A stretch of DNA of 64,000 nt from Bacillus norwichensis (GTDB taxonomy: Bacteria; Bacillota; Bacilli; Bacillales; Bacillaceae_C), in assembly GCF_014836955.1 (NCBI RefSeq), contig NZ_JACSPV010000010.1, positions 1-64,000 of the forward strand. Direction: 5' to 3'. The notes below the pieces were generated by a model. It was given only the letters and a program-made list of their open reading frames with translations. It was not told the origin of the DNA and did not search any database. A program made the position numbers and the translations under genes. Of this stretch, positions 9,816 to 18,360 are shown in pieces. How positions within the stretch are numbered: the stretch's first letter is position 1; each line of letters opens with the position of its first letter.

Positions 9816-9938
9816 TTACAGGTTTAATCCTCGTTTTTTTATTTCCATCTTCAGTAATCGTATCCAATCGGCACCATGATCATTCTTTTTCGCATCTCGG
9901 TAGGCTGCAACTAACTGCTCATTAGTCAAAATCTTCAT
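9816..9938 (-). CDS. sda: Sporulation histidine kinase inhibitor Sda
   Basis: A 40-residue protein starting MKILTNEQLVAAYRDAKK and ending in EIKKRGLNL. The pattern of a helical hairpin with L-D/N-E-x-L-x-x-x-Y near the start and IKRRxL near the end is that of Sda, which binds the dimerisation domain of KinA/KinB and blocks the sporulation phosphorelay when DNA replication is disturbed. CCGAGGAGG lies 10 bases before the ATG. It is slightly shorter than B. subtilis Sda (46 residues). It has its own terminator. DnaA-box control, known in B. subtilis, was not confirmed here. Confidence 0.85.
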   Translation of the reverse strand: MKILTNEQLVAAYRDAKKNDHGADWIRLLKMEIKKRGLNL

Positions 9939-10058
9939 GCTTGCAAAAACCTCCTCGGGAAATTGAATTTTCATTTTTTATTGTACCTGTTTTCGGATAG
10001 ATTTGAAAGCGTTTTATTGAATTTATTCTATCAAAATATGACATTTTACGAATTTTAC

Positions 10059-10167
10059 CTTCATTCAGCAAAGACGCTGACTTCTGTAAGTGGTGAGATG
10101 AAAGCCTATTGCTATCCTTTCAGTGGGGGTTCAAACCTCGGCTGAATTGAATCTGGGCGCAAATTAT
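10059..10167 (+). repeat. Dispersed hairpin repeat, copy A (short form)
   Basis: Shares GTAAGTGGTGAGAT and a following GC-rich hairpin with copies at 32167-32345 and 54530-54700. The hairpin 10119-10146 pairs TTCAG with CTGAA through an imperfect G/C stem. The copy then continues into ATCTGGGCGCAAAT, which in the 54.6-kb copy lies about 90 bases further on, so this copy looks like an internal-deletion form. Function unknown; no reading frame is conserved. Confidence 0.65.
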
Positions 10168-10196
10168 AAAAAAAGAGCCCCTCAAAGAGGGACCCT
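10168..10196 (-). terminator. Terminator of the aldehyde dehydrogenase gene
   Basis: On the minus strand GTCCCTC and GAGGGGC form a stem with a 3-base loop and one G-T pair, followed by TCTTTTTTT. Confidence 0.8.
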
Positions 10197-10206
10197 GTAT
10201 AAGATG

Positions 10207-11691
10207 TTACTTCATCGAAATCCATACACTTTTGACTTCAGTATAATTATTCAGTGCATATGAACCCATTTCTCTACCAAGTCCTGATTGCTTAAATCCG
10301 CCGAATGGAGAAGCTGCGTCAAAGGCATTATAGCAGTTGACCCAAACAGTCCCGGCACGAAGACGACTTGCAACGTAATGGGCATTTGCTACATCACGTG
10401 TCCATAGTCCAGCTGCCAGTCCATATTCGGTTCTATTTGCACGCTCAATCAACTCATCGAGATCTTCGAATGGCAGTGCAGAAATAACTGGTCCAAAAAT
10501 TTCTTCTTTTGCGATGGTCATTTCGTCATTGACATCCGCAAATATGGTTGGCTCTACGAAATAACCTTGATCCTGTGGCTTTTGTCCACCAGCAAGAAGC
10601 TCAGCTCCTTCACTTACACCTTTTTCAATATAATTCAAAACCCGGTTTTGCTGCTCAGCAGAAACGAGTGGTCCCATTTCGGTATCTTGGTTCAAACCAG
10701 CACCTTGTTTAATACTTTTCGCATGGGAAGCCATGTCAGCAACTACATTATCAAAGTTTTTCTTTTGAATGAATACACGAGAACCAGCGGAGCATACTTG
10801 TCCTTGGTTGAACATGACACCATTCAATGCACCTGGAATGGCCTGAGTTAAATCCGCGTCAGGAAGGATGATATTAGGTGATTTTCCTCCTAGCTCCAAA
10901 GTAACGCGCTTAACCGTTTTAGCGCATTGTTCCATGATTTTCTTTCCAACTTCTGTGGACCCTGTAAACGCGATTTTGTTCACATCTGGATGATTTACAA
11001 GTGCAGAACCTGCAGGCTCACCAAAGCCTGGAACAACATTAACAACACCTGGCGGGAATCCAGCCTCTTCAACTAGTTCAGCTAAGTATAAGGCGGAAAG
11101 TGGTGTTTGCTCCGCTGGTTTTAATACGACAGTACATCCTGTGGCCAGAGCTGCCCCAATTTTCCACATTGCCATCAACAAAGGGAAGTTCCAAGGGATG
11201 ATCTGCCCGACAACACCTACTGCTTCATGACGTGTGTAGTTAAAAAATGGTCCCGCTACAGGAATTGTTTGTCCTGTAATCTTTGTGGTCCAACCTGCAT
11301 AATAACGCAAATGTTCAATGGATAATGGAAGATCCGCATTCATTGTTTCCCGAATCGGCTTCCCGTTATCAAGGGTTTCAAGCTGTGCGAGTTCCTCTTT
11401 ATTCTCTTCTAACAGGTCGGCTAGCTTGTAAATGAGTCTACCTCTTGCCGCAGCACTCATTTTTGACCATTTTCCTTCATCAAATGCTTTGCGTGCAGCT
11501 TTTACCGCACGATCTATATCTTCTGCACCTGCTTCATATATAGTAGCGAGTGTTTCTCCTGTCGCAGGGTTCGGAGTGTCAAAAGTTTTACCCTCGGCGC
11601 TTTTAACAAACTCACCATTAATATAAAGATTTTTTGTCCCCTGTAAAAACTTTTCTACTTTCTCTTTTACATCCATTGTTACTTGACTCAT
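10207..11691 (-). CDS. dhaS: NAD(P)-dependent aldehyde dehydrogenase (DhaS-like)
   Basis: Oxidises aldehydes to carboxylates. The 494 residues cover the full aldehyde dehydrogenase fold: nucleotide-binding region with GQIIPWNFPLLM and VLKPAEQTPLSA, FTGSTEVGKKIM, the catalytic Glu region LELGGKSPNI and the nucleophilic Cys in NQGQVCSAGSR, then EEIFGPV and the C-terminal PFGGFKQSGLGRE. Closest in memory to B. subtilis DhaS. The start MSQVTMD follows AGGAGG on the minus strand. It is monocistronic and divergent from rok. A near-match to a cre site lies about 40 bases upstream. Physiological substrate is not known. Confidence 0.9.
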   Translation of the reverse strand: MSQVTMDVKEKVEKFLQGTKNLYINGEFVKSAEGKTFDTPNPATGETLATIYEAGAEDIDRAVKAARKAFDEGKWSKMSAAARGRLIYKLADLLEENKEELAQLETLDNGKPIRETMNADLPLSIEHLRYYAGWTTKITGQTIPVAGPFFNYTRHEAVGVVGQIIPWNFPLLMAMWKIGAALATGCTVVLKPAEQTPLSALYLAELVEEAGFPPGVVNVVPGFGEPAGSALVNHPDVNKIAFTGSTEVGKKIMEQCAKTVKRVTLELGGKSPNIILPDADLTQAIPGALNGVMFNQGQVCSAGSRVFIQKKNFDNVVADMASHAKSIKQGAGLNQDTEMGPLVSAEQQNRVLNYIEKGVSEGAELLAGGQKPQDQGYFVEPTIFADVNDEMTIAKEEIFGPVISALPFEDLDELIERANRTEYGLAAGLWTRDVANAHYVASRLRAGTVWVNCYNAFDAASPFGGFKQSGLGREMGSYALNNYTEVKSVWISMK

Positions 11692-11727
11692 TGAATTCCT
11701 CCTTAAAGATAGTTTCCAAGGAAAAAA

Positions 11728-11744
11728 CAGGTAACCGCTTCCAA
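11728..11744 (-). promoter_or_regulatory. Candidate CcpA cre-like site upstream of dhaS
   Basis: Minus-strand TTGGAAGCGGTTACCTG matches WTGNAANCGNWNNCAWW at all fixed positions except the final CA, where it has CC. The position between dhaS and rok is suitable for control of dhaS. Weak evidence only. Confidence 0.35.
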
Positions 11745-11926
11745 TTATAAGTCTACTATGAATATAAAGAATTTACAAATGGAATGAATAGAAAACTTAT
11801 CATCATAAACTGACAAGTTTCGAGAATAACAAAATTATTTATCAATGATTACTATTTTTTCTTACTATTTTCGTTTGAACATTCTATAATGAATATATTA
11901 GGAGAAAGAATGAAGGAGGGAATTTT

Positions 11927-12460
11927 ATGTTTGATGAAAGAACTGCGCTAAAGCTAAGATTAGAGCAAATGCAGGATGCAGAAGAGAGATTGCTTAGGGA
12001 GTTCCAAAAAGAAAGGGCTTTCATATTCTCGCGGTTGCGTGAACTTGATAGAGAGGAAGGTCTAAAAACAGCGGCTAAGGAGGAAGAAACTCAATATCTA
12101 CCGCCTGCCAAAAACTATTTGGAAGCACCGGGTGATAATATTGAACATAGCAGTTCGCCATCAAGAAGGGCAAGGCCATCCCGAAGAAGCAAAACGACTA
12201 AAATGCGAGATACTGCCATCTCAATTTTAAAAGCACAGTCTGCCCCCATTCGAGGCATTGAATTAAAAAGGGAGATTGAGGAGCAGACGGGGCTTCAAAT
12301 CGCCAACATGACCACATTTATGAATACGATTACAAAGGCAGATCCAAATATTATTAAAATAGGACGTGGCTTATATACATACAGTCGAGAGCCGCAAGAA
12401 TCGAAAACTATCTTTCTAGGGACTGACGAAATGAATGAAGCTCCGAGCAATGAACCATAA
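11927..12460 (+). CDS. rok: Rok-like nucleoid-associated repressor
   Basis: A 177-residue DNA-binding protein. The N terminus MFDERTALKLRLEQMQDAEE, up to about residue 48, is a charged coiled-coil oligomerisation region closely like B. subtilis Rok. Residues ~80-100 are basic (SRRARPSRRSKTTK). Residues ~100-165 form the winged-helix domain, with NMTTFMNTITK matching Rok's DNA-binding helix. Rok silences horizontally acquired AT-rich genes and represses comK in B. subtilis. GAAGGAGG precedes the ATG. It is single and has its own terminator. Confidence 0.82.
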   Translation: MFDERTALKLRLEQMQDAEERLLREFQKERAFIFSRLRELDREEGLKTAAKEEETQYLPPAKNYLEAPGDNIEHSSSPSRRARPSRRSKTTKMRDTAISILKAQSAPIRGIELKREIEEQTGLQIANMTTFMNTITKADPNIIKIGRGLYTYSREPQESKTIFLGTDEMNEAPSNEP

Positions 12461-12487
12461 GCATGCTGAAACAGCACGCTTTTTTTC
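12461..12487 (+). terminator. Terminator of rok
   Basis: Stem GCATGCTG/CAGCACGC (one mismatch) with an AAA loop followed by a TTTTTTT run. Confidence 0.8.
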
Positions 12488-12554
12488 TTTGCCGCTGATT
12501 TGTTAAAATGGTGAAGAAAGAAAATGAATTGCTAAAAAGGAAGGATTGTTTACG

Positions 12555-13430
12555 TTGAATCTTGTAGATCTGCCCAGCGATATTCAAAATATGGTAGAGA
12601 AGAGAAAGCGGGCATTCTCTTATTACCACGAAGAGTTAATTGGCGAACATAGATTTCTGTCGGAAGATCAGACGATCTTTCAGGATGCGGTCATAGCATT
12701 ATCTCTCGGAAAAAATGTTTTATTAAAAGGGCCGACTGGTTCTGGTAAAACAAGGCTCACGGAGGCACTGTCGAGTTTCTTCAGTCAGCCTATGCATAGT
12801 GTCAACTGCTCTGTTGATACGGATGCGGAAGCACTTCTTGGCTTTAAAACAATTACGCAAAATGACGGAGTGAGCAGGATTGATTTTATTGAAGGACCTG
12901 TCATCAAAGCAATGGAGAAAGGCCACTTCCTTTATATAGATGAAATTAACATGGCAAAGCCTGAAACACTGCCTCTGTTAAACAGTATATTGGACTATAG
13001 AAGAATGCTGACGAATCCATTGACAGCTGATGTCATACATGCAAAGGAAACCTTTGGTGTGATTGCGGCGATTAATGAAGGCTATGTCGGGACTGTTCCA
13101 ATGAATGAAGCATTGAAAAATCGATTTATCGTAATCGATATCCCCTATGTGCAAGGAGAAATATTGAAGAATGTCATCAAACAAGAGAGCAAATTACTGA
13201 ATGAGAAAACGATTGAACAATTTGTCCAATTATCCGCCGATTTGCTAGTTCAGGTAAAAAGTGGAATCATTCCAGAGGAAGCGGCATCTATTAGGGCTCT
13301 GATTGATACTTGTGATCTTGCTGTGTATATGGATCCTCTCAGAGCTGTTCGAAGGGGGATATCTGACAAATTAGAGGAAGAGCGGGAACAGGCAGCTGTG
13401 TTAAATATTGCCTCAACGCTATTTAAATAG
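12555..13430 (+). CDS. yojN: MoxR-type AAA+ ATPase (YojN/NorQ family)
   Basis: An AAA+ chaperone-like ATPase of the MoxR superfamily. It has Walker [11 protein letters not shown] (about residues 65-75), Walker [16 protein letters not shown] (about 125), sensor-1 [10 protein letters not shown] and an Arg-finger region [11 protein letters not shown]. MoxR proteins work with a VWA-domain partner to activate or insert metal cofactors; the partner is the next gene. The frame opens at 12546, but GGAAGGA is better spaced for TTG 12555 (giving MNLVDLPSD). The pair near odhAB corresponds to yojN-yojO of B. subtilis. The target complex is not known. Confidence 0.85.
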   Translation: MNLVDLPSDIQNMVEKRKRAFSYYHEELIGEHRFLSEDQTIFQDAVIALSLGKNVLLKGPTGSGKTRLTEALSSFFSQPMHSVNCSVDTDAEALLGFKTITQNDGVSRIDFIEGPVIKAMEKGHFLYIDEINMAKPETLPLLNSILDYRRMLTNPLTADVIHAKETFGVIAAINEGYVGTVPMNEALKNRFIVIDIPYVQGEILKNVIKQESKLLNEKTIEQFVQLSADLLVQVKSGIIPEEAASIRALIDTCDLAVYMDPLRAVRRGISDKLEEEREQAAVLNIASTLFK

Positions 13431-13441
13431 GGGTGGCAGGT

Positions 13442-15358
13442 ATGCATCGTTTCATTGCTTTCAATGATGAAAAAGCTGACACGCTTTTGATGCTGGAACT
13501 CACAGATTTGGCTAAAACTCTTACAAAGTCTGCATTGTATGAAGCTGAAATTCGTGCACATTCCTACTTAAGCAAAAGAGAGCAAAAAGTCTTTGTGAGT
13601 CATTTCTGGAATCATCGCCCTGATTGGATAAAAAAGTCGGGGATGAAAAGTGATGTTTATTTGCGTGCGCTTGGGAACATGAATTTTACTGATTTCCAGG
13701 ACGTTGAACTATTCAGGGATATCATATCTGCTTCCCTAATTCCCCGTTTTGCTGGACAGCTCTTTATCCTTGCTGAAGATTTAAGAATAGAGGAGTTATG
13801 TAAAAAGGAAAGGCCGGGAATGGCATTTGAATTCAAGGTTCGACGCAAAATATACAAAGAATATTTCGAGTCCCAATTAGTTGTTAATCTGGAAAGGAAT
13901 CTTTTTATAGATGCTTTGTTCAACTTGATTTATTTAAGCTTGAACTCTGATAGCCCTATTCTAACAATGCCTTCCTTCAATTCAGAAATTGATGAAGGCA
14001 TACCCTTGATCCGCAGTGAACTTGAAAATTTCTATGATACCCAATCTACCCAAGTTGTTGCAGATGCTTGCCTCAAAATCGTGGAAAGGGTTGGCCAGCT
14101 AGTCAATACAGATATGATTAATGACTACTATCATCTACCTGGACAAGAACAAAATCTACTTGATGTCATGTCATATTCAGATCTGTTAAGAAAAGATTCG
14201 TTACAAAATGATGATACGACAGAGGAAAAAGCTGGTGGAGATGAACAGGTGCATGAAGAAGAGATGAGGACATGGCATCGAGAAACAGAAAGTCCAGGAA
14301 AAAGCTTTATGCAATTTAATCTGGACCAGGGAACTAGGACGGATATTGCAGGCGGAAGTGAACGAGAGGGAGAGGAAGGGGATCAGGCGCTTGGGATTGT
14401 TCAAGGGCGGAGCGTGCAAACAGATAAAAAGGAATATGACGGAATGGAATTGACCAGTATGGGTGAGCTTGATGCTTCCAATGGAAAAAATAAATATGGT
14501 ACATCCAATAAAAATGCACGATCCGTTTTTCTTAAAGCCGGAAGGCCGGATAAAGAGGCTCTAGCTGAGTATGGGAAACTGGAAAAAGAAGTGAAATTTT
14601 ATCATAAAAAACTAAAAAATATCATTCAGCGCGTAATGGAAAAGAAAGAGACTGACCATCGAAGCCATCTGCAAATGGGACAGCTTGGAAAGAATCTTTT
14701 ACCTTTCTTTACGGATGAGAATCCGAAGCTATTCTATAAAAAGGCAGAACCCAGTAAGGAAATTGATGCATCGTTCATTCTTCTCGTAGACTGCTCAGCA
14801 TCTATGTTTGATAAAATGGAAGAGACAAGACGTGGCATCATCTTATTTCATGAAGCATTGAAATCTGTTGATGTACCGCATGAAATTATCGGTTTTTGGG
14901 AGGATGCCAACGAATCGGCCGAGGACGACCAGCCAAATTATTTTTTTCAGGTAATTCCATTTTCCATGTCCCTGCAACATAAAACAGGTCCGGAAATCAT
15001 GGAATTGGAAGCCATGGAGGATAATCGAGATGGCTATGCCATTAGAATCGCTGCTGAAAGGCTTCTTGAAAGAAAAGAAAAACAAAAATTTTTAATTATT
15101 TTTTCGGATGGGGAGCCTGCGGCATATGATTATAACAATGGAATTGTGGATACCCATGAAGCCGTCATGGAAGTCCGTCAAAAAGGGATAGAGATTTTTA
15201 ATATTTTCCTGTCTACTTCTGGCTTAGAATTTGAACAGAAAAAAGTTTTTGAAACTATATATGGCAATCGCAGTATCATTGCTCCTTATGTGGAAGAATT
15301 GCCTAATGTACTGTTCCCTTTGCTGAAAAAAATCTTAACTAATTCAATAAATATGTAG
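13442..15358 (+). CDS. yojO: VWA-domain partner of the MoxR ATPase (YojO/NorD/CobT-like)
   Basis: A 638-residue protein with a helical N-terminal half, an acidic low-complexity middle (about 245-330, many Glu/Gly/Asp) and a C-terminal von Willebrand A domain (about 440-638). The MIDAS motif is visible as LLVDCSASMFDKM (DxSxS), with IIFSDGEPAAYD as the later metal-contacting loop. This matches NorD/CobT-type partners of MoxR ATPases. The start is placed at ATG 13442, preceded by AGGGGTGG, 11 bases after the end of yojN, so the two genes are translationally close and form one operon. Ends in a long perfect hairpin terminator. Confidence 0.85.
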   Translation: MHRFIAFNDEKADTLLMLELTDLAKTLTKSALYEAEIRAHSYLSKREQKVFVSHFWNHRPDWIKKSGMKSDVYLRALGNMNFTDFQDVELFRDIISASLIPRFAGQLFILAEDLRIEELCKKERPGMAFEFKVRRKIYKEYFESQLVVNLERNLFIDALFNLIYLSLNSDSPILTMPSFNSEIDEGIPLIRSELENFYDTQSTQVVADACLKIVERVGQLVNTDMINDYYHLPGQEQNLLDVMSYSDLLRKDSLQNDDTTEEKAGGDEQVHEEEMRTWHRETESPGKSFMQFNLDQGTRTDIAGGSEREGEEGDQALGIVQGRSVQTDKKEYDGMELTSMGELDASNGKNKYGTSNKNARSVFLKAGRPDKEALAEYGKLEKEVKFYHKKLKNIIQRVMEKKETDHRSHLQMGQLGKNLLPFFTDENPKLFYKKAEPSKEIDASFILLVDCSASMFDKMEETRRGIILFHEALKSVDVPHEIIGFWEDANESAEDDQPNYFFQVIPFSMSLQHKTGPEIMELEAMEDNRDGYAIRIAAERLLERKEKQKFLIIFSDGEPAAYDYNNGIVDTHEAVMEVRQKGIEIFNIFLSTSGLEFEQKKVFETIYGNRSIIAPYVEELPNVLFPLLKKILTNSINM

Positions 15359-15388
15359 GAGCTGTGTAATAAGTCCAAAGGAGATGAA

Positions 15389-15441
15389 CCATAATAATAA
15401 AACCCAAGAATTTCAACCATTCTTGGGTTTTATTATTATGG
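15389..15441. terminator. Long perfect-stem terminator after yojO
   Basis: Two 22-base arms are exact reverse complements with a 9-base loop. The stem contains AACCCAAGAA/TTCTTGGGTT and A/T flanks on both sides, so it can act in both directions. Confidence 0.9.
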
Positions 15442-15499
15442 TTTTTGGGCTGAAACGCAGCTTTTCGGAAAGCCCTCTGTAATTTTTACCATTCAGTCT

Positions 15500-15795
15500 T
15501 GGCGGAGCACTGTTCAGCTACAACGCCTAGCCCCTTGATGTCATAAGATAAATTCCTATGGTGGCTAAGGAGGGCCACCTACGATAAGTCAACATCGGCC
15601 GCCGTGTTGTCCAGCTGCGAGTGCCATCGGCTCGAGGTCATAAGCCAAACGCTGTTGAAGGCAAACTACGCCTTCTTCAGCGCTCGTCTTATGCTTGTCG
15701 CCGATAAGCAGGCACTCTCCGCTTTTCTTTTTCCTTTATCTCGTCAGGGCTCGTCCAGTCTGTACGTCGCTAAACGAGCGCTTTCGCTTTTCTTC
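15500..15795. repeat. Composite intergenic repeat block
   Basis: Between yojO and the convergent TPM gene lies a mosaic of short sequences: CGCCTAGCCCCTTG, GATAAGTCAACATCGGCCGC and GGCTCGAGGTCATAAGCC. The phrase ATAAGYCAACATCGGC recurs at 44047-44062 in the 58-bp repeat block, linking the two families. Several inverted segments, such as AAGGCAAACTACGCCTT, suggest hairpins. No coding capacity is evident. Confidence 0.6.
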
Positions 15796-15798
15796 TTA

Positions 15799-16566
15799 TC
15801 ACCAACTCCTACTTGCTCCACCACCGCCTGATGAACCGCCCCCTCCGGATCGCGGTCCGCCGCCGAAGCCGCCACCACCGCCACCTCTGTTTAAGATAGC
15901 GGCAAGCATTCTAAGTAGGCTCAGGGTAAAAGCTCCTCCGAGAAAGCGGAAATCCATGAAGATGATTCCAGCAAATATCAAGATGAATATAAGTACGGAC
16001 AATGGCGATAGACTTTCGGTTTGACTGTATTCTACGCCTTCAGCATCGGCCTGTTTGTCCAAGCTATACTCTTTTGAAACTTCATTAAATAGCTGTTTAT
16101 ATGTGTTTGTGATAGCAAGGTTAATCTCATCTTGTTCCAAATAAGGTATAGCATAACTATCGAGAATTCGTCCCACTTTTCCATCCGGTAAAGCGCCTTC
16201 TAAGCCATAACCCACCTCAACCCTTATTTTGTGCTCTTTCGGTGCTAACAAAAGCAAAACACCGTTGTCCTTTTCGGCATCTCCAAGTCCGTATTGTCGG
16301 AATGCCTCTAAGGCGTATTCTTCTACTGCTTCGTTTTCCAGTGAATTGATGGTCAGTACAGCGATTTGAGCCTGTGTGTGGTCATCTAAATATTTGCCAA
16401 GCTCTGTCAACTCATTTTTCTCATTGTCTGAAAGGACGTGGGCAAAGTCCTGGACATAAATATCTCCTACAGGATCAGGAATATTAGCTGCCGCAGCTTT
16501 AAAACCCGTAATAGAAAAGAAAAAAAAGACGAGAATGGGTAGAGAGAGCAGAGCCCGCCTCATCAC
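15799..16566 (-). CDS. TPM-domain membrane protein with Gly-rich tail (YgcG family)
   Basis: A 255-residue exported protein. Residues 1-25 are a signal peptide, about 30-160 the TPM domain (DPVGDIYVQDFAHVLSDNEK; later KDNGVLLLLAPKEHKIRVEVGYG), about 190-222 a membrane segment, and the tail is a Gly/Ser-rich run ending in SRSW. TPM proteins face outside the membrane and some have phosphatase activity; their cellular role is poorly defined. The gene overlaps the end of lemA by 4 bases (ATGA), so the two are cotranscribed. LemA-TPM pairing is a recurrent arrangement. Confidence 0.88.
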   Translation of the reverse strand: MMRRALLSLPILVFFFFSITGFKAAAANIPDPVGDIYVQDFAHVLSDNEKNELTELGKYLDDHTQAQIAVLTINSLENEAVEEYALEAFRQYGLGDAEKDNGVLLLLAPKEHKIRVEVGYGLEGALPDGKVGRILDSYAIPYLEQDEINLAITNTYKQLFNEVSKEYSLDKQADAEGVEYSQTESLSPLSVLIFILIFAGIIFMDFRFLGGAFTLSLLRMLAAILNRGGGGGGFGGGPRSGGGGSSGGGGASRSW

Positions 16567-17150
16567 TCTCCATTCCCTTCAAAATCAACGTCTGGCGTTT
16601 CTTCTGCCCCTGCTTTCGCTTTAAAGTACTCTTTTTTCTCAAATCCAAACACCGAAGCGACGAGACGCCCAGGGAATTGTCTTACTTTTTTATTGTAAAT
16701 GGTTACTTGGTCATTGTAGTCTTTTCTCGCAACAGCAATACGGTTCTCAGTTCCCGCAAGCTCGTCCATCAGCTGGGTAAATTGTTTGTCTGCCTTCAGC
16801 TCTGGATAATTTTCAGAGATAACCAATAATCTACTTAGAGCGTTGGACAAAGAGGCATCTGCGTCAGCCTGTTCCTGAACTGTGTTCGCGCCAATTAGCC
16901 TTGAACGCGCATCTGCGATATCTCCCAACACCTTTTCTTCATGTTTTGCATAACCTTTGACAGTATTAACAAGGTTCGGAATCAAATCCGCTCTTCGCTG
17001 CAATTGGTTTTCAATTTGGGAATATTTTTGTTCAACATCCTCTTCAACATTTACAAACCCGTTGTAACTTCCTAACAACGGAACTAGTATAAGGGCTAGA
17101 ATAACAAGTACCCCAATGATTGCTCCTAATCCTTTTCTCATTTTCTTCAC
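16563..17150 (-). CDS. lemA: LemA family protein
   Basis: A 195-residue protein with one N-terminal membrane segment (about residues 8-30) followed by a helical LemA domain. Characteristic motifs are YNGFVNVEEDVEQKYSQIEN, LQRRADLIPNLVNTVKGYA and YPELKADKQFTQLMDEL. The topology is a short outside N terminus and a long coiled helical body. It is the first gene of a two-gene operon with the TPM protein. Function is not established for the family. AGGAG is seen upstream of its ATG. Confidence 0.92.
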   Translation of the reverse strand: MKKMRKGLGAIIGVLVILALILVPLLGSYNGFVNVEEDVEQKYSQIENQLQRRADLIPNLVNTVKGYAKHEEKVLGDIADARSRLIGANTVQEQADADASLSNALSRLLVISENYPELKADKQFTQLMDELAGTENRIAVARKDYNDQVTIYNKKVRQFPGRLVASVFGFEKKEYFKAKAGAEETPDVDFEGNGE

Positions 17151-17194
17151 TCCTCTTAAATAGTATAACGGATGTACTGGAAGAAAGTTTCAGC

Positions 17195-17230
17195 TTTTTT
17201 TCATTTATTTACCCAAATAAATGAAAAAAA
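17195..17230. promoter_or_regulatory. AT-rich 16-bp perfect inverted repeat between divergent lemA and moaA
   Basis: Arms of 16 bases, TTTTTTTCATTTATTT and its exact complement, are separated by ACCC. Because lemA and moaA diverge here, it does not follow either gene and so is not an ordinary terminator. It could be an operator or a structural spacer. Function not known. Confidence 0.5.
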
Positions 17231-17324
17231 CTTCCACATATTATCTTAAAGCATGAACGAACAAGGGAAAAGTGATACAATCTGTATAAACCTTGCACTA
17301 AGGGACGGATTGGAGCTGAGAGAA

Positions 17325-18335
17325 ATGAGCAGGATGAAAGATCAATTAAACCGGCCTTTGCAAGACTTGAGGATTTCTGTCACAGATAAGTGCAACTTCC
17401 GCTGTCAATATTGCATGCCTGCTGACATTTTTGGTTCTGATTTTAAATTTTTGCCAAGAAATGAAATATTATCATTTGAAGAAATAGAACGCCTTGCTGC
17501 TGCCTTCAGTAAATTAGGGGTTTCAAAATTAAGGATTACTGGCGGCGAGCCGCTGTTAAGAAAGGATGTCGCCGTTTTAATAAGTAGGTTGCATAAGATT
17601 CCTGGCATTCAAGATATTGGACTGACGACTAACGGTGTACTGCTTCCAAAATTGGCGAAAGCTCTTGTGAACGCGGGCCTTCATCGAGTAAATGTTAGCC
17701 TTGATGCGTTAAACGATGACATTTTCAAGAAAATCAACGGCAGGGGTGTTAGCTCGAACCTTGTTCTGAAGGGGATCAAAGCAGCACAGGATGCTGGTCT
17801 TGGTGTAAAAGTCAATATGGTTGTTCAAAAAGGTGTGAATGAAAGCGAAATCATACCGATGGCCAATCATTTTAAAGATATGGGAGTAGCTCTTCGTTTT
17901 ATTGAATTTATGGATGTCGGCAATTCTAATGGCTGGGATTTCAGTAAAGTGGTGACAAAAAAAGAAATGCTGGGCATATTATCGGATCATTTTGATCTGG
18001 AACCGGTAGATCCTAATTACTTTGGAGAAGTGGCCAAACGTTATCAATATAAAAACACGGATACAGAAGTCGGCTTTATTACTTCAGTTTCAGAGTCGTT
18101 TTGTTCTAGCTGTACTAGGGCACGGATTTCAGCAGACGGAAAATTTTACACTTGTTTGTTTGCTTCAAAGGGCTATGATTTGCGTGGGTTGGTTCGTGCC
18201 AATAAGGAAGAAGAATCCTTGATCAATGAAATCCGCTCCATTTGGAATCAACGAAAGGACCGCTACTCTGATGAGCGGACAGAAGAAAGTGCTAAGTCTA
18301 AAGAAAAAATAGAGATGTCCTATATTGGCGGATAA
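17325..18335 (+). CDS. moaA: GTP 3',8-cyclase MoaA (molybdenum cofactor, step 1)
   Basis: Radical-SAM enzyme that, with MoaC, converts GTP to cyclic pyranopterin monophosphate. The N-terminal cluster motif CNFRCQYCM binds the SAM [4Fe-4S], ITGGEPLLR is the SAM glycine motif, and the C-terminal cluster is [20 protein letters not shown]. The C terminus ends in MSYIGG, matching the family's GG tail. The frame is open from ATG 17253, but that ATG has no ribosome binding site; GGAG 9 bases before ATG 17325 favours this start. First gene of moaA-moeA-mobB; moaB, moaC, moaD and moaE are not in the window. Confidence 0.95.
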   Translation: MSRMKDQLNRPLQDLRISVTDKCNFRCQYCMPADIFGSDFKFLPRNEILSFEEIERLAAAFSKLGVSKLRITGGEPLLRKDVAVLISRLHKIPGIQDIGLTTNGVLLPKLAKALVNAGLHRVNVSLDALNDDIFKKINGRGVSSNLVLKGIKAAQDAGLGVKVNMVVQKGVNESEIIPMANHFKDMGVALRFIEFMDVGNSNGWDFSKVVTKKEMLGILSDHFDLEPVDPNYFGEVAKRYQYKNTDTEVGFITSVSESFCSSCTRARISADGKFYTCLFASKGYDLRGLVRANKEEESLINEIRSIWNQRKDRYSDERTEESAKSKEKIEMSYIGG

Positions 18336-18360
18336 TGCTGGGAAGGAGCTTGATGAATCA

